Notes under the pieces: model-generated
What the model was told of the DNA's origin: nothing
Databases searched by the model: none
The model's input: only the letters and a program-made list of their open reading frames with translations
Made by a program: the position numbers and the translations under genes
Assembly: GCA_023410055.1 (NCBI GenBank)
Contig: JAEYQK010000118.1
Coordinates: 21,708 to 85,707, forward strand
Length of the DNA stretch: 64,000 nt
Origin: Acidobacteriota bacterium
GTDB lineage: Bacteria > Acidobacteriota > Terriglobia > Terriglobales > Acidobacteriaceae
Direction: 5' to 3'
In this document: positions 6,799-15,882 of the stretch, in pieces
Numbering within the stretch: position 1 is the stretch's first letter
Layout: each line of letters begins with the position of its first letter

Positions 6799-9486
6799 TC
6801 ACCTCAACCGCCGCAACACGAAGTACGGCTGGTTCATCAACTCCGGTCCTAGCCCGGGATAGAGCGACGCCTTCTTCGCTGAGTCTTTGAGCACGAAGTA
6901 GTACTGCAACGGATAGGGAGAGTCTGTGTATTCGGCCGGAATCACAGCACCGTACCTGCTTCCGCCCATTTCCATCTCCGCAAGCTGGTACCGTTCAGCC
7001 TGATTCACATGTCGATAGAGCAGTTGAACCGAGGTGTACTTCGTTCCCGCCGGAACTGTGACTTCGATGTTTACTTCACGACCGGGGCGGAAGCCCTCCG
7101 GTGGACGATGACCGCACGCGGCTGTATCGCGGACGGGTCGAGCCAGTACTGCGTTTACGGCTGCCGACACTCGCGGATCGGCACTCGGCTTGGCAGATAC
7201 GACTAGACGGCGCAATTTCGCAATCTCGTCGTCAAAAGCCGGGAGGCGATCCATCCACTGTCCATGCTCCGAGATTCGGTCGCTTGCCGAGAGATCCGCT
7301 CCGTAGACGCCTTTTGCTTTCTCCGCGACCGTTGCCCAGATGGTTCGGGCTCGGCTGTACATCGCAATCGCCTCTTCCATCGCGCGCTTGTCACCAGTGC
7401 GTTCGTAAATGGTGCAAAGGACGCCGCTGCGGAACTTTGCGGCAAAGAAACGTCCCAACCCCGCCTGCATCTCGGCATCAATGAGCAACCGGGCAGCGGC
7501 GATCGACTGCGGCTTGCCCGCCTTTGCCATATCCCGTTCCGCTGCGCCAGCCAGATCGTCCAACCACTGTGCGACCTCGACGGGCGAGTACTTTCCGCTG
7601 CTCTCGCCGTTCAGTAACTCGTCGGCGAAATCGCTTATTCGCGAAAACATCTGCGGGTCCAACGGACTCACGTTCTGGAATGTTCTGGGTGCTGGCGAGT
7701 CGGTGTAGGGATTCACGGACGCTTCGCCCACCATCGGCTGGTTCCAGTACACCTCGGGCCAATACGCATCGCAAGCCGCCGACGGCAGATGCGCCGTTGT
7801 GACGATCGGCAAAATCCGACTGGCAGTAGCGAGTCCGTTTTCGAGTGCGATGCCGTTACTGTCGGCGGCGAATTCACGCTGACATACCTGCGCCTCGGTG
7901 TCGGGGTTGTACAGCAGGCGACCCCAGACGCGGTACCAATACGTGTACTTCTGCCAGTCCCAGCGCGGTTCGAGACGCTCGCTGACATATCCACTGCGCT
8001 TGCCGGATGTGGCCGTCCCGCGACGGCCGCGACAGGTCAGTGGCTCCATTAGATCGACGCCGGTCGATCCGCAGAACTGGAACATGCGCGAATAGGCTGC
8101 GGCTGACTTTGGATCACCCCACAATAGCAAGCGTTGTGTTCCTGAAAAGACGCGATGACGCACCGTGTACTTGCGATCGTCCCGCAGCAGATCTGCGTAG
8201 CCGTAACGCGTGGAGATGCGGGAGCCTTCACTGAGCGTCATCAGTCCAGCGCCGGTGCGTCCGGCAACCGGCATCTCGAGATCGCGAATGGCCGTCTGGT
8301 GATACGGCATGCCGAGATGCTCTGCCCAGTACTTGGGGGCAATGTTCACAGGCATGCCGGTGGCCAACGCGTTGCCGATCATCTTCTCGTCAACGCCCTT
8401 AGCGTGCAGATCGATTTCGACTGTACGTCCACATCGCGGCACGCCATCGAAGACGGTCTTCCAGAACTCGTAGCTGCCTTCTTTTATCCCGCTCTCGCCG
8501 TGGATCCGCAGGGCCACGGAGGATACAGCGGGGCAAGCGCGCAGCAAGGTCGTCAGGGCATCGCGACAATAAGCGGCGTGCGTTTCGGGCGTGAGTCCCT
8601 CGATGGTGTTCTGCGCGCGCGGGCTGTCTGTCCACTGGTACCCGTGCATCCAGATTCCCAATTGGAAATCGATGCCTCGCCTAACCGTTTCCTCGCTGAT
8701 AAAGCGCAAGGTTTCGAGATTGCGCTCGCGCTCCGCATCTGGGAGATTCGTAGCACGCACGTTGTAGCCGGGAACCGAGATCAGAAACGGATACGGAAAG
8801 AGCAGGTATGAGTCCGCTACCTCCTTCAGCATGTCGTAACCGAGTCCAAAGGCGAGGTGAAAGCGGTTGAAACGATGTTGGGCCAACATGGCTAGATACT
8901 GCGGCCACATCTCGCGATCATAGAACCAGGGCTTGTCCAGCGTCTCGCTGGTGAACTGCCGCATAACACTGCGAACCGGATTGGCTGGCGATTCCTGGAT
9001 CGCATGGTCCAGTGTCAGTGCCGTTTGCGCGTCCCTACCGTTGCGCACGCGGTCCGTGAGCTCGGAAACGGCGTAAGAGAGGCCCCGGGAATCGGTGCCG
9101 GACGCAAGTACACCCCTTACGCCCTCCCGCGAGATCGGCAGTAGAGCCAGGCTTTCGGGCTCAGTTGGCGGCGGCACTTTCGCCGTTCTCAATTCCGCAA
9201 CGGTAGTCGGAGCCGCCGAACCCGACACTATAATCGTGAAATCATCTGCACCTACCTCGACTTTTGCACGACGGCGAACCACGAAGCCGGCATTCTGAAG
9301 GGAAAGTTCGAGTTCACGGCTTGAGATCTGTACGGGTGCGGACGCAGCGACCGGGTCCGACGGATCAACTACCAACGAGACGGTGCGGTTCTCGCCAAAA
9401 GCCAAGTTCTGGCACGCCAGAGCTCCACCGGCAAAAGCTGCCGTGCGCAAAAAAGTGCGCCTATCGAGAGGAAAATGATTGCTCAT
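6799..9486 (-). CDS. Tat-exported glycoside-hydrolase-like protein (alpha-glucuronidase-like fold)
   Basis: An 895-residue protein with a twin-arginine signal (RRTFLRTAAFAGGALA from residue 9). After it comes a ~120-residue domain resembling the N-terminal domain of GH67/GH20 enzymes (SREGVRGVLASGTDSRGLSYAV), then a long region recalling a TIM barrel (WPQYLAMLAQHRFNRFHLAF, IDFQLGIWMHGYQW, SVALRIHGESGIKEG). The C-terminal part (EVNIEVTVPAGTKYTSVQLLYR) looks like a beta domain. Probably acts on plant or microbial polysaccharide after folding in the cytoplasm and export. I cannot name the substrate or family with certainty. No close operon partner. Confidence 0.65.
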   Translation of the reverse strand: MSNHFPLDRRTFLRTAAFAGGALACQNLAFGENRTVSLVVDPSDPVAASAPVQISSRELELSLQNAGFVVRRRAKVEVGADDFTIIVSGSAAPTTVAELRTAKVPPPTEPESLALLPISREGVRGVLASGTDSRGLSYAVSELTDRVRNGRDAQTALTLDHAIQESPANPVRSVMRQFTSETLDKPWFYDREMWPQYLAMLAQHRFNRFHLAFGLGYDMLKEVADSYLLFPYPFLISVPGYNVRATNLPDAERERNLETLRFISEETVRRGIDFQLGIWMHGYQWTDSPRAQNTIEGLTPETHAAYCRDALTTLLRACPAVSSVALRIHGESGIKEGSYEFWKTVFDGVPRCGRTVEIDLHAKGVDEKMIGNALATGMPVNIAPKYWAEHLGMPYHQTAIRDLEMPVAGRTGAGLMTLSEGSRISTRYGYADLLRDDRKYTVRHRVFSGTQRLLLWGDPKSAAAYSRMFQFCGSTGVDLMEPLTCRGRRGTATSGKRSGYVSERLEPRWDWQKYTYWYRVWGRLLYNPDTEAQVCQREFAADSNGIALENGLATASRILPIVTTAHLPSAACDAYWPEVYWNQPMVGEASVNPYTDSPAPRTFQNVSPLDPQMFSRISDFADELLNGESSGKYSPVEVAQWLDDLAGAAERDMAKAGKPQSIAAARLLIDAEMQAGLGRFFAAKFRSGVLCTIYERTGDKRAMEEAIAMYSRARTIWATVAEKAKGVYGADLSASDRISEHGQWMDRLPAFDDEIAKLRRLVVSAKPSADPRVSAAVNAVLARPVRDTAACGHRPPEGFRPGREVNIEVTVPAGTKYTSVQLLYRHVNQAERYQLAEMEMGGSRYGAVIPAEYTDSPYPLQYYFVLKDSAKKASLYPGLGPELMNQPYFVLRRLR

Positions 9487-9643
9487 GATTGAGCTCTACT
9501 CTACCACTTGGATAGTGCAAAGGATAAAGTAGGCCGGGAAGAATCGTAACGACGGTAACTCTCGGGCGTCCGGTATGACCGTGCGCCAACGCAGCACGTG
9601 CGTTCTACATCCAACACACACATCGAGCCTAACGTGAAGTTGA

Positions 9644-10699
9644 ATGCCCTTGAACGGAACCTTAGTGAAGCACGCCATATTCTGGACCACCCTAATCCTG
9701 CTGATCCCACTCGCCGCCTGCACCAAATCGAGCTATAACGTTCATCAAACGCTCAGGGCTGCGCGTTACCAGGCACCGAACGGCTCTCCTGAGCTCCTGG
9801 CGGTCTATCAGCCGTGGTTCGGATCAAAGGAACATATCGACGTCGGCTACTCGTCGGTGGACAAGGCTGTGCTTCAGAGGCAAATCACTGAGGCCGCCAA
9901 CCTCGGAATCGATGGTTTTCTGGTGAACTGGTACGGTCCCCGGTTGGAGTACATGGATCGAAGCTACGCTCTTTTGCAGGATCTGGCGTCGCGAAGTAAT
10001 TTCAAGACTGCGATCCTCTACGACGAAGCTGTCGACAATCCTGGCCACGAAACGGACGCCGTCATCGTAGACCTGCAATACGCCTACGACCGCTACATTT
10101 CTCCACAGGCGGGGCCCTCACGCAGTGCCTACCTGCACTACGATGGACGGCCGGTGATCTTCATTTTCCCGAAGACGACTAAGACCGACTGGAATCGCGT
10201 TCGGCAGGTAGCGGACAGTTGGCCAGAACGGCCGCTGCTGATCTACAAGGATTCAAGCGCCGAATACGCCAAGGCCTTTGATGGTTTCTATGCCTGGGTG
10301 CAACCGGGAAAGCAGGGCTGGTCTGCGAACGGTAACAACTGGGGTGAGGACTACCTCAGTGCTTTCTATAAGCGCATGCTCTCAACGTATCCCGACAAAA
10401 TTGCAGTGGGAGCTGCATGGCCCGGTTTTGACGACTCGCGTGCGTCATGGAGTCTGAACCGTCGCATCAGCTCTCGGTGCGGCAAGACGCTGGAAGATTC
10501 GCTCCGCTTGTATCGCCGGTACTATTCCGATGGCCGCACGCTTCCCTTCCTCTTGATCGTCACGTGGAACGACTACGAAGAGGGCACCGCTATCGAGCGC
10601 CGGTCGGCAAGCTGCGGACAGTCCGGGACACAGTACCCACTGCAAACCAGTTCAGAGGTCAGAGCTGGCCCAGCCTATTCTTCAAATCCAGCGCGATAG
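9644..10699 (+). CDS. Lipoprotein with GH99/GH71-like hydrolase domain
   Basis: A 351-residue protein. The N-terminus is a lipoprotein signal with lipobox LAAC near residues 23-26. The body opens with LLAVYQPWFGSKEH and ITEAANLGIDGFLVNWYGP and ends with FLLIVTWNDYEEGTAIE, the pattern of GH99/GH71-like barrels (endo-mannosidase and alpha-1,3-glucanase relatives). A substrate is not predictable. The ATG at 9644 has no clear ribosome site; GTG at 9665 is an alternative. Its 3' end overlaps the convergent gene by 41 bp. Confidence 0.72.
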   Translation: MPLNGTLVKHAIFWTTLILLIPLAACTKSSYNVHQTLRAARYQAPNGSPELLAVYQPWFGSKEHIDVGYSSVDKAVLQRQITEAANLGIDGFLVNWYGPRLEYMDRSYALLQDLASRSNFKTAILYDEAVDNPGHETDAVIVDLQYAYDRYISPQAGPSRSAYLHYDGRPVIFIFPKTTKTDWNRVRQVADSWPERPLLIYKDSSAEYAKAFDGFYAWVQPGKQGWSANGNNWGEDYLSAFYKRMLSTYPDKIAVGAAWPGFDDSRASWSLNRRISSRCGKTLEDSLRLYRRYYSDGRTLPFLLIVTWNDYEEGTAIERRSASCGQSGTQYPLQTSSEVRAGPAYSSNPAR

Positions 10700-11660
10700 C
10701 CTTGCCGTGAAAGCGGCCGTTCTCAATGAAGATTTCGTTGGTGTGCGATCCCGCGACGATCACGCCAGCCAAATAGATTCCCGGCACATTGCTCTCCAGC
10801 GTCGTCAGATCGCACACCGGGCGACAATCGCTCGCTGCTAGTTCCACCCCCAGACTGCGCAGGAAAGTGAAATCCGGATGATACCCCGTGAGCGCGAAAA
10901 CGAAGTCGTTGGGAATGCTAACCTCACCGTCGGGAGTGTCCAGAACGATATCGTCCATTGTGATCTCGCGAACACGGCTGTTGAAGTACGCCTTTACTTG
11001 GCCGGCCTTGATTCGGTTCTCTACATCGGGCTTAATCCAGTACTTCACATGCTTGTGCATCTCAGGGCCGCGATGGACTAGAGTCACTCGCGCGCCGTGG
11101 CGCCAGAGTTCAAGCGCCGCTATTGCCGCCGAGTTCTTTCCGCCTACGACCACCACGTCACAGTCGTAGTAAGGATGAGGCTCTCGGTAGTAGTGAAACA
11201 CCTTTGGCATGTCCTCGCCCGGGACCCCCATCATGTTCGGCAGATCATAGTAGCCGGTCGAAACTACGAGCTTCTTTGCGTGAATCTGCTTCCGGCGCGT
11301 GTGCATGTCGAACGTGTCTATGACGAAAGCGCCGTCATGACCCGTGACGCGATCCACACGCTCATACTGACGAATCACGAGCTTGTAATGCTGCGCAACC
11401 CCACGGTAGTATTCCAGCGCCTCCTGCCGGGTAGGCTTCTGGTGCGGACTCGGGAAAGGAATGTCGCCGATTTCGAGCAGTTCCGGCGTGGTAAAGAAAG
11501 TCATGTTGGCCGGATACTCGAACAGCGAGTTGACCAGACAGCCCTTGTCTATGTTCGCGACCGAGAAGCCCGCTCTCTTCGCTTCTATCGCGCAAGCGAG
11601 GCCTGTGGGGCCCGCTCCAATCACCAGAACATCATATGAGTTGGTCGATCCGTTGTTCAT
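10659..11660 (-). CDS. ypdA: YpdA-family putative bacillithiol disulfide reductase
   Basis: A 333-residue FAD/NAD(P)H oxidoreductase. The FAD motif VIGAGPTGLACAIEA is at the N-terminus and a second Rossmann motif VVVGGKNSAAIAALEL near the middle. NSLFEYPANMTFFTTPELLEIG and SHTNEIFIENGRFHG are typical of YpdA (Bdr), which in Firmicutes reduces bacillithiol disulfide with NADPH. The frame is open to 11726, but ATG 11660 puts the FAD motif at the usual distance. This suggests that bacillithiol is a low-molecular-weight thiol in this organism. Confidence 0.85.
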   Translation of the reverse strand: MNNGSTNSYDVLVIGAGPTGLACAIEAKRAGFSVANIDKGCLVNSLFEYPANMTFFTTPELLEIGDIPFPSPHQKPTRQEALEYYRGVAQHYKLVIRQYERVDRVTGHDGAFVIDTFDMHTRRKQIHAKKLVVSTGYYDLPNMMGVPGEDMPKVFHYYREPHPYYDCDVVVVGGKNSAAIAALELWRHGARVTLVHRGPEMHKHVKYWIKPDVENRIKAGQVKAYFNSRVREITMDDIVLDTPDGEVSIPNDFVFALTGYHPDFTFLRSLGVELAASDCRPVCDLTTLESNVPGIYLAGVIVAGSHTNEIFIENGRFHGKAIALDLKNRLGQL

Positions 11661-11721
11661 AAGTTCAATTGGATGATACGCCTCACGACCACGCACCTCG
11701 TTTTCAACTACTCGATTCCTG

Positions 11722-11727
11722 TACAAT
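11722..11727 (+). promoter_or_regulatory. Candidate -10 box just upstream of the SDR start
   Basis: TACAAT lies 10 nt before the ATG at 11738 and overlaps the alternative ATG at 11726. A weak TTTTCA -35-like hexamer is at 11701-11706. If used, transcription would begin within a few bases of the start codon, giving an almost leaderless mRNA. Confidence 0.35.
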
Positions 11728-11737
11728 GCCGCTTGTG

Positions 11738-12472
11738 ATGCCAGACCTTCACGGCAAGTCCGTCCTTATCACCGGAGCAGCGCGGCGCATCGGACTTTCG
11801 ATTGCGCGTTCATTCGCCGACGCCGGAGCCGACGTCGCGATCACCTACAACACTTCGCAGGAACAAGCTGAAATTGCGCTTGCCGATCTCAAGTCTCGGA
11901 CGAAGCGAGCGTTGGCGCTGCCCTGCGACGTTCAAGATCCCGAGTGCGTAAACGCAACCGTCTCAAAGGTGATTTCTGAGTTCGGAAGGTTGGACGTTCT
12001 TGTAAACAATGCCGCAGTTTACGAAACAACTTCTTTTGAAGATATATCCGTTCAGCAGTGGGACCGGATGTTCAACACGAACACACGCGGTCCCTTTCTG
12101 GTAACGCGGGCTGCGATGGCGGCGCTCAAGGAAAGCCGCGGGCGAGTGATCAACATTGGCTCGTTGGGCGGACTTCGCCCGTGGTCAACCCATGCCCATT
12201 ATTGTGCCTCGAAGGCGGCGCTTATCATGCTAACGGAGACGATGGCGAAGGCACTAGCTCCCGAAATCGCCGTGAATTGTATCGCTCCGGGCATGATCAA
12301 TCCCGACCAGAAGCCCTTGGATGACATTGGGCAGCGCATCGCAGCGCGTACTCCCATGCGGCGAGCCGGTACATCCGAGGACATCGCGGAGATCGTGCTT
12401 TTTCTCGCTACCGCCACGCACTTCCTCACTGGACAGACCATCGCAGTAGATGGTGGCCTCAGCCTCGAATAA
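11738..12472 (+). CDS. SDR-family oxidoreductase
   Basis: A 244-residue short-chain dehydrogenase/reductase. The cofactor motif TGAARRIG follows the start. LDVLVNNAAVY, INIGSLGG and the catalytic HYCASKAAL (Tyr and Lys of YxxxK) are present, with IAPGMI and the usual C-terminal LTGQTIAVDGGLS. The TGAARRIG form resembles pteridine-reductase/FolM-type and FabG-like SDRs; the substrate is undetermined. The frame opens at 11669, and ATG 11726 is a second choice. Divergent from ypdA. Confidence 0.85.
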   Translation: MPDLHGKSVLITGAARRIGLSIARSFADAGADVAITYNTSQEQAEIALADLKSRTKRALALPCDVQDPECVNATVSKVISEFGRLDVLVNNAAVYETTSFEDISVQQWDRMFNTNTRGPFLVTRAAMAALKESRGRVINIGSLGGLRPWSTHAHYCASKAALIMLTETMAKALAPEIAVNCIAPGMINPDQKPLDDIGQRIAARTPMRRAGTSEDIAEIVLFLATATHFLTGQTIAVDGGLSLE

Positions 12473-12632
12473 CTAAGCGGCCGCCGTCTGCCCACGTCCT
12501 TACTAACTGAGAGTGGGGGCAGGTCTGGCTGATCGATGGGTTCGAATGGGGTGTACGGAAGAGTCCATCGAATGATGTGTGCGAGGGCATGGTCGGTTAT
12601 CTTGGCCCTATTCCATGCGGTAGGACTTCTTA

Positions 12633-13412
12633 CTAGACAGTGCGAGCAGTCAACCCTCGTTTCCTCAGATACTTTTCCATATGGATGATCGGGTCTAGGC
12701 CAAGCGCAGTGCTTTTTCGCTTTTTGCCACGCCAGGTTTTGCAGTCGATGAGAGTCGGGCCGCCGCCTTTACGGGCACGAGCGATTGCCTCCTGCACGAC
12801 TCGGTACACCGCAACGGCATCGTGACCGTCCACAGGAATTGCAGGGAATCCGCTCTTCGCCGCCGTCGAGTTTATCTCGTCATCCATCTTCTGAACGCCA
12901 GCGGAGGGGACGCTGTCTCCCAGATTTGTTTCAACGACGTACAGGACCGGCAACTTTCGCTCGCCGGCAAACTCCATTATTGGAGTATTCCCGCGGCCCA
13001 GCAATCCTCGATCCCCGAAGACAACCACAGCATTCGGCGAAGCCTGTGCCTTGCAGCCGAAAGCCACACCGGTAGCCACTCCCACCAGGGCCGAGGCCGA
13101 GGGCGCCTTGGATATGACTTTCGGTAAACCCTGCTCCCCCTGCTCCGGGAACAGCTCCTTCATCATGCGGGCGAGAGCACTGGTGCCGATTCGCGCGGCC
13201 GTCCACTGATTACCACTCGTTGCGATGGTGTCACCTGGTCGGATGTGCACCAGTGTTGCAACCTCGATTGCCTCGACGCCCGAAGAGCCATTCGCCTCGG
13301 CTCTGCACTGCACCATGTAGGCGTGAATCCGCCGGAGCATCTCGTTGTTCATCAGCGGATTCTCGTACGCGACCTTCCCCACAGCCGACCCCTGCCCGTT
13401 CTTCGATTTCAA
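12633..13412 (-). CDS. Stand-alone E1-alpha-like (thiamine diphosphate fold) protein
   Basis: A 259-residue protein resembling the alpha chain of 2-oxoacid dehydrogenase E1. It keeps VIRPGD-type start sequence (HIRPGDTIATSG), a helix rich in small residues (ASALVGVATGVAFGCKAQ), the core GDRGLLGRGN...KLPVLYVVETN, PAIPVDGHDAVAVY, and a C-terminal GGGPTLIDCKTWR. It is ~70-100 residues short of normal E1-alpha. The cofactor motif GDG...NN is changed to GDR...TN. No E1-beta, E2 or E3 gene is next to it, so activity is doubtful. The start is TTG at 13412 or a later ATG at 13352. Confidence 0.7.
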   Translation of the reverse strand: MKSKNGQGSAVGKVAYENPLMNNEMLRRIHAYMVQCRAEANGSSGVEAIEVATLVHIRPGDTIATSGNQWTAARIGTSALARMMKELFPEQGEQGLPKVISKAPSASALVGVATGVAFGCKAQASPNAVVVFGDRGLLGRGNTPIMEFAGERKLPVLYVVETNLGDSVPSAGVQKMDDEINSTAAKSGFPAIPVDGHDAVAVYRVVQEAIARARKGGGPTLIDCKTWRGKKRKSTALGLDPIIHMEKYLRKRGLTARTV

Positions 13413-13510
13413 GTCCCGATTCCCCAGTTATCAATAACCACTCTCATCTTACCGCACAGTGAGTTGTAATCTGCTGTGGATTGCATTCCCGCGTGTTACT
13501 CTGTGCTTTC

Positions 13511-14287
13511 GTGAAGGTACGCATCGACAAACTGCTCGTTGATCGCGGTCTCGTTCCCTCGCGGGAGCGTGCGCAAGCGCTGATCCTCGCCGGAAAAGTA
13601 CTGGCAAATGAACAGAAGGTTGAGAAATCCGGCTTCTCCGTTCCCGAAGACTGCGCGATCCGGCTCCTCGGCGACGATCTCCGTTACGTCAGCCGTGGAG
13701 GACTGAAGCTCGAGCGCGCCCTGCAGCACTGGAGCATCGACGTCAACGGTCGTACATGCCTCGATGTCGGCGCCTCAACCGGCGGATTCACAGACTGCCT
13801 GCTTCAGCACGGCGCCGCTCATGTCATCGCCGTCGATACGGGCTATGGTCAGATTGACATGAAGCTGCGCAAGGACGCTCGTGTCCATCTGCTCGAAAGA
13901 ACGAACGCCCGTTATCTTGAGCCTTCGCATCTTTCGTCCCTTTTGGCTGACTCAGAGAGAATCTCGTTCATTGCCATGGACGTCTCCTTCATCTCGGCGA
14001 CACTTGTTCTACCGGCAGTAGTCGGGTCGGTCCAGACAAGGGCGTCCGACTTGCGCCTCGTATTGCTTGTAAAACCTCAATTCGAGGTCGGACGCGAGAA
14101 CGTGGGAAAGGGAGGCATAGTCCGGGACAAGGCAGCCCAAGACGCAGCTGTTGAGAAGGTGAGACGTTGTGTAGTCGAGCTAGGCGCCAGCAGTGCAGAC
14201 GTCATAGACTCACCGATCCTCGGGGCCGAGGGCAATCGTGAGTTTTTGCTTTACGCTGGTTTTGAAACGCAGTTAACTGAGGAGTAG
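13511..14287 (+). CDS. tlyA: TlyA-family rRNA methyltransferase
   Basis: A 258-residue protein with an N-terminal S4-type RNA-binding domain (VRIDKLLVDRGLVPSRERAQ) and an FtsJ-like methyltransferase core: CLDVGASTGGFTDCLLQHGA is the SAM-binding motif. VLLVKPQFEVGRENVGKGG is highly conserved in TlyA, which methylates ribose 2'-OH in 16S/23S rRNA. GTG 13511 gives the family N-terminus; the frame also opens at TTG 13481. The next gene, NAD kinase, starts 17 bp on; this tlyA-nadK pairing is common. Confidence 0.92.
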   Translation: MKVRIDKLLVDRGLVPSRERAQALILAGKVLANEQKVEKSGFSVPEDCAIRLLGDDLRYVSRGGLKLERALQHWSIDVNGRTCLDVGASTGGFTDCLLQHGAAHVIAVDTGYGQIDMKLRKDARVHLLERTNARYLEPSHLSSLLADSERISFIAMDVSFISATLVLPAVVGSVQTRASDLRLVLLVKPQFEVGRENVGKGGIVRDKAAQDAAVEKVRRCVVELGASSADVIDSPILGAEGNREFLLYAGFETQLTEE

Positions 14288-14304
14288 TAGTTCAGCAGAA
14301 CTCT

Positions 14305-15156
14305 ATGAAGATCGCCGCCGTCATATCCAAGCCCGCGAAAGCAGAGCTTCACCACATCGCTCCCGAAGTCATCAAGTGGCTCTCGTCGCACGGCTACACG
14401 GTCGTTGTCGACGAGGAGACCACCGCCTACGCTCCGGATTACGACTCCATACCCCGCGATCAGATAGCCTCCCGTCAGCCACAGTTCGTTGTCGTGCTCG
14501 GGGGGGACGGTACGCTTTTGTCTGCCGCTCGCGCCGTTTCCAAAGCCAACATCCCAATTCTTGGCGTGAACCTGGGTTCCCTCGGATTTCTGACGGAAAT
14601 CCCGTTACCCGATCTCTACAAGGTGCTCGAAGTGGTGGATCGAGGCAATTGCGCGTTCGAGAACCGAACGATGCTGCACGCCGAACTTCATCGCGGCGAC
14701 ACCGTCGTCGGTAGCTTCGATTGCCTCAACGACACGATCGTCAATAAGAGCGCCATAGCCCGCCTGGTCGAGTTCGACCTTTACCTCGACGGGCGCTTCG
14801 TCTCCAACTACAAAGGCGATGGGGTTATAGTCGCGACGACAACCGGCTCTACTGCGTATTCACTGGCTGCCGGAGGCCCGATTCTCGTCCCCTCCGTAGC
14901 GGCGTTCATCATCACACCTGTTTGTCCCCATTCGTTGACGCACCGTCCGCTTGTCGTGCGCGACAGTTCCGAAATTCGAATTCAAATCCGCAGCGTTGAC
15001 GAAGAGGCATTCCTCAGCATTGACGGCCAGGTCGGCCTCCCAGTCGCCAACGGCGACGTGATCATATGCCGCAAGTCCGATTACAAAGTGCGATTGTTGC
15101 GTATCCGTAAGACGTTCTTCGACGTTCTTAGGACCAAGTTGAAGTGGGGTCAGTAA
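14305..15156 (+). CDS. nadK: NAD kinase
   Basis: A 283-residue ATP-NAD kinase that makes NADP. The catalytic GGDGT is at residues 66-70, NLGSLGFLTE near 89-98, and the glycine-rich TTTGSTAYSLAAGGPIL after it. LSIDGQVGLP near the C-terminus is also family-typical. Length is normal. It follows tlyA closely and probably shares its transcript. Confidence 0.95.
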   Translation: MKIAAVISKPAKAELHHIAPEVIKWLSSHGYTVVVDEETTAYAPDYDSIPRDQIASRQPQFVVVLGGDGTLLSAARAVSKANIPILGVNLGSLGFLTEIPLPDLYKVLEVVDRGNCAFENRTMLHAELHRGDTVVGSFDCLNDTIVNKSAIARLVEFDLYLDGRFVSNYKGDGVIVATTTGSTAYSLAAGGPILVPSVAAFIITPVCPHSLTHRPLVVRDSSEIRIQIRSVDEEAFLSIDGQVGLPVANGDVIICRKSDYKVRLLRIRKTFFDVLRTKLKWGQ

Positions 15157-15189
15157 GCTTTTAGCAAGTGAATCTCTGACGAACTCAAT

Positions 15190-15882
15190 TCATTGCAGCC
15201 GACTCGCTATCGTGTCCCTGACCACTGCCATCAGCGCCTCGCGGTCTTCGTAATGTGTCGGGTCCACCGGGGCGTGAAAGACTACCTTGACCGTTCCGGT
15301 CCGAGACAATGGCATTCCCTTCGGCTGAAGTTCGTGTGTGCCCGCGATTGTGACGGGCACGATCGGCACCCCCGTCTCCATGGCCAGATAGAACGGGCCC
15401 TTCTTGAACGGAAGCAGTCTGCCATCCCGCGAGCGGGTGCCCTCGACAAACACCATCATGTTAATGCCCGCGCGGAGCACGTCGCAGGCCTGCCGTAGAC
15501 TCTCAATCGCCTTATCCCGATTGCTCCGATCGACCGGGACCAAAGAGGCCAGTCGCATCGCCCTGCCAAATATCGGAATGCGAAATAGTTCCTTTTTGAC
15601 GAGAACTGAAGTGCGCCGAGGGATCAGCGGCAGGAGAATTGGCGGATCTAGATTTGACGCATGATTGGAAAGGAAAACATAGGTTCTCTGCGGATCGATT
15701 CTGTCTAGGCCCTCGACGTCAACCTTCACGCCTGCGATCCGAATCCCCGTCCATGCAATCCAACTGCCTGCGTGATAGAGCGGCATCACGTTGCCGGTGG
15801 CCAGCGCCCACGGAATCGCGATGAGGGCCGCAAACGGCGTTGTCACAATCCAGAAGATATGTGCCAAGAGGCTTCTAATCAC
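15190..15882 (-). CDS. plsC: 1-acyl-sn-glycerol-3-phosphate acyltransferase
   Basis: A 230-residue membrane-associated acyltransferase making phosphatidic acid. The catalytic HX4D motif is in LSNHASNLDPP and the glycerol-3-phosphate-binding motif in VFVEGTRSRDGRLLPFKKG, followed by VPIVPVTIAGTHEL. The GTG at 15882 overlaps the stop of the upstream M61 gene (GTGA) and is chosen for that coupling; the frame stays open to 15945. Last gene of a mpl-M61-plsC run. Confidence 0.92.
   Translation of the reverse strand: MIRSLLAHIFWIVTTPFAALIAIPWALATGNVMPLYHAGSWIAWTGIRIAGVKVDVEGLDRIDPQRTYVFLSNHASNLDPPILLPLIPRRTSVLVKKELFRIPIFGRAMRLASLVPVDRSNRDKAIESLRQACDVLRAGINMMVFVEGTRSRDGRLLPFKKGPFYLAMETGVPIVPVTIAGTHELQPKGMPLSRTGTVKVVFHAPVDPTHYEDREALMAVVRDTIASRLQ

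Noticed and set aside
12473..12632. Possible reverse copy of the C-rich repeat (GTGGGGGCAGG near 12513)
   Set aside because: No GTAAGT/ACTTAC hairpin unit is present, so similarity is limited to a short G-run.
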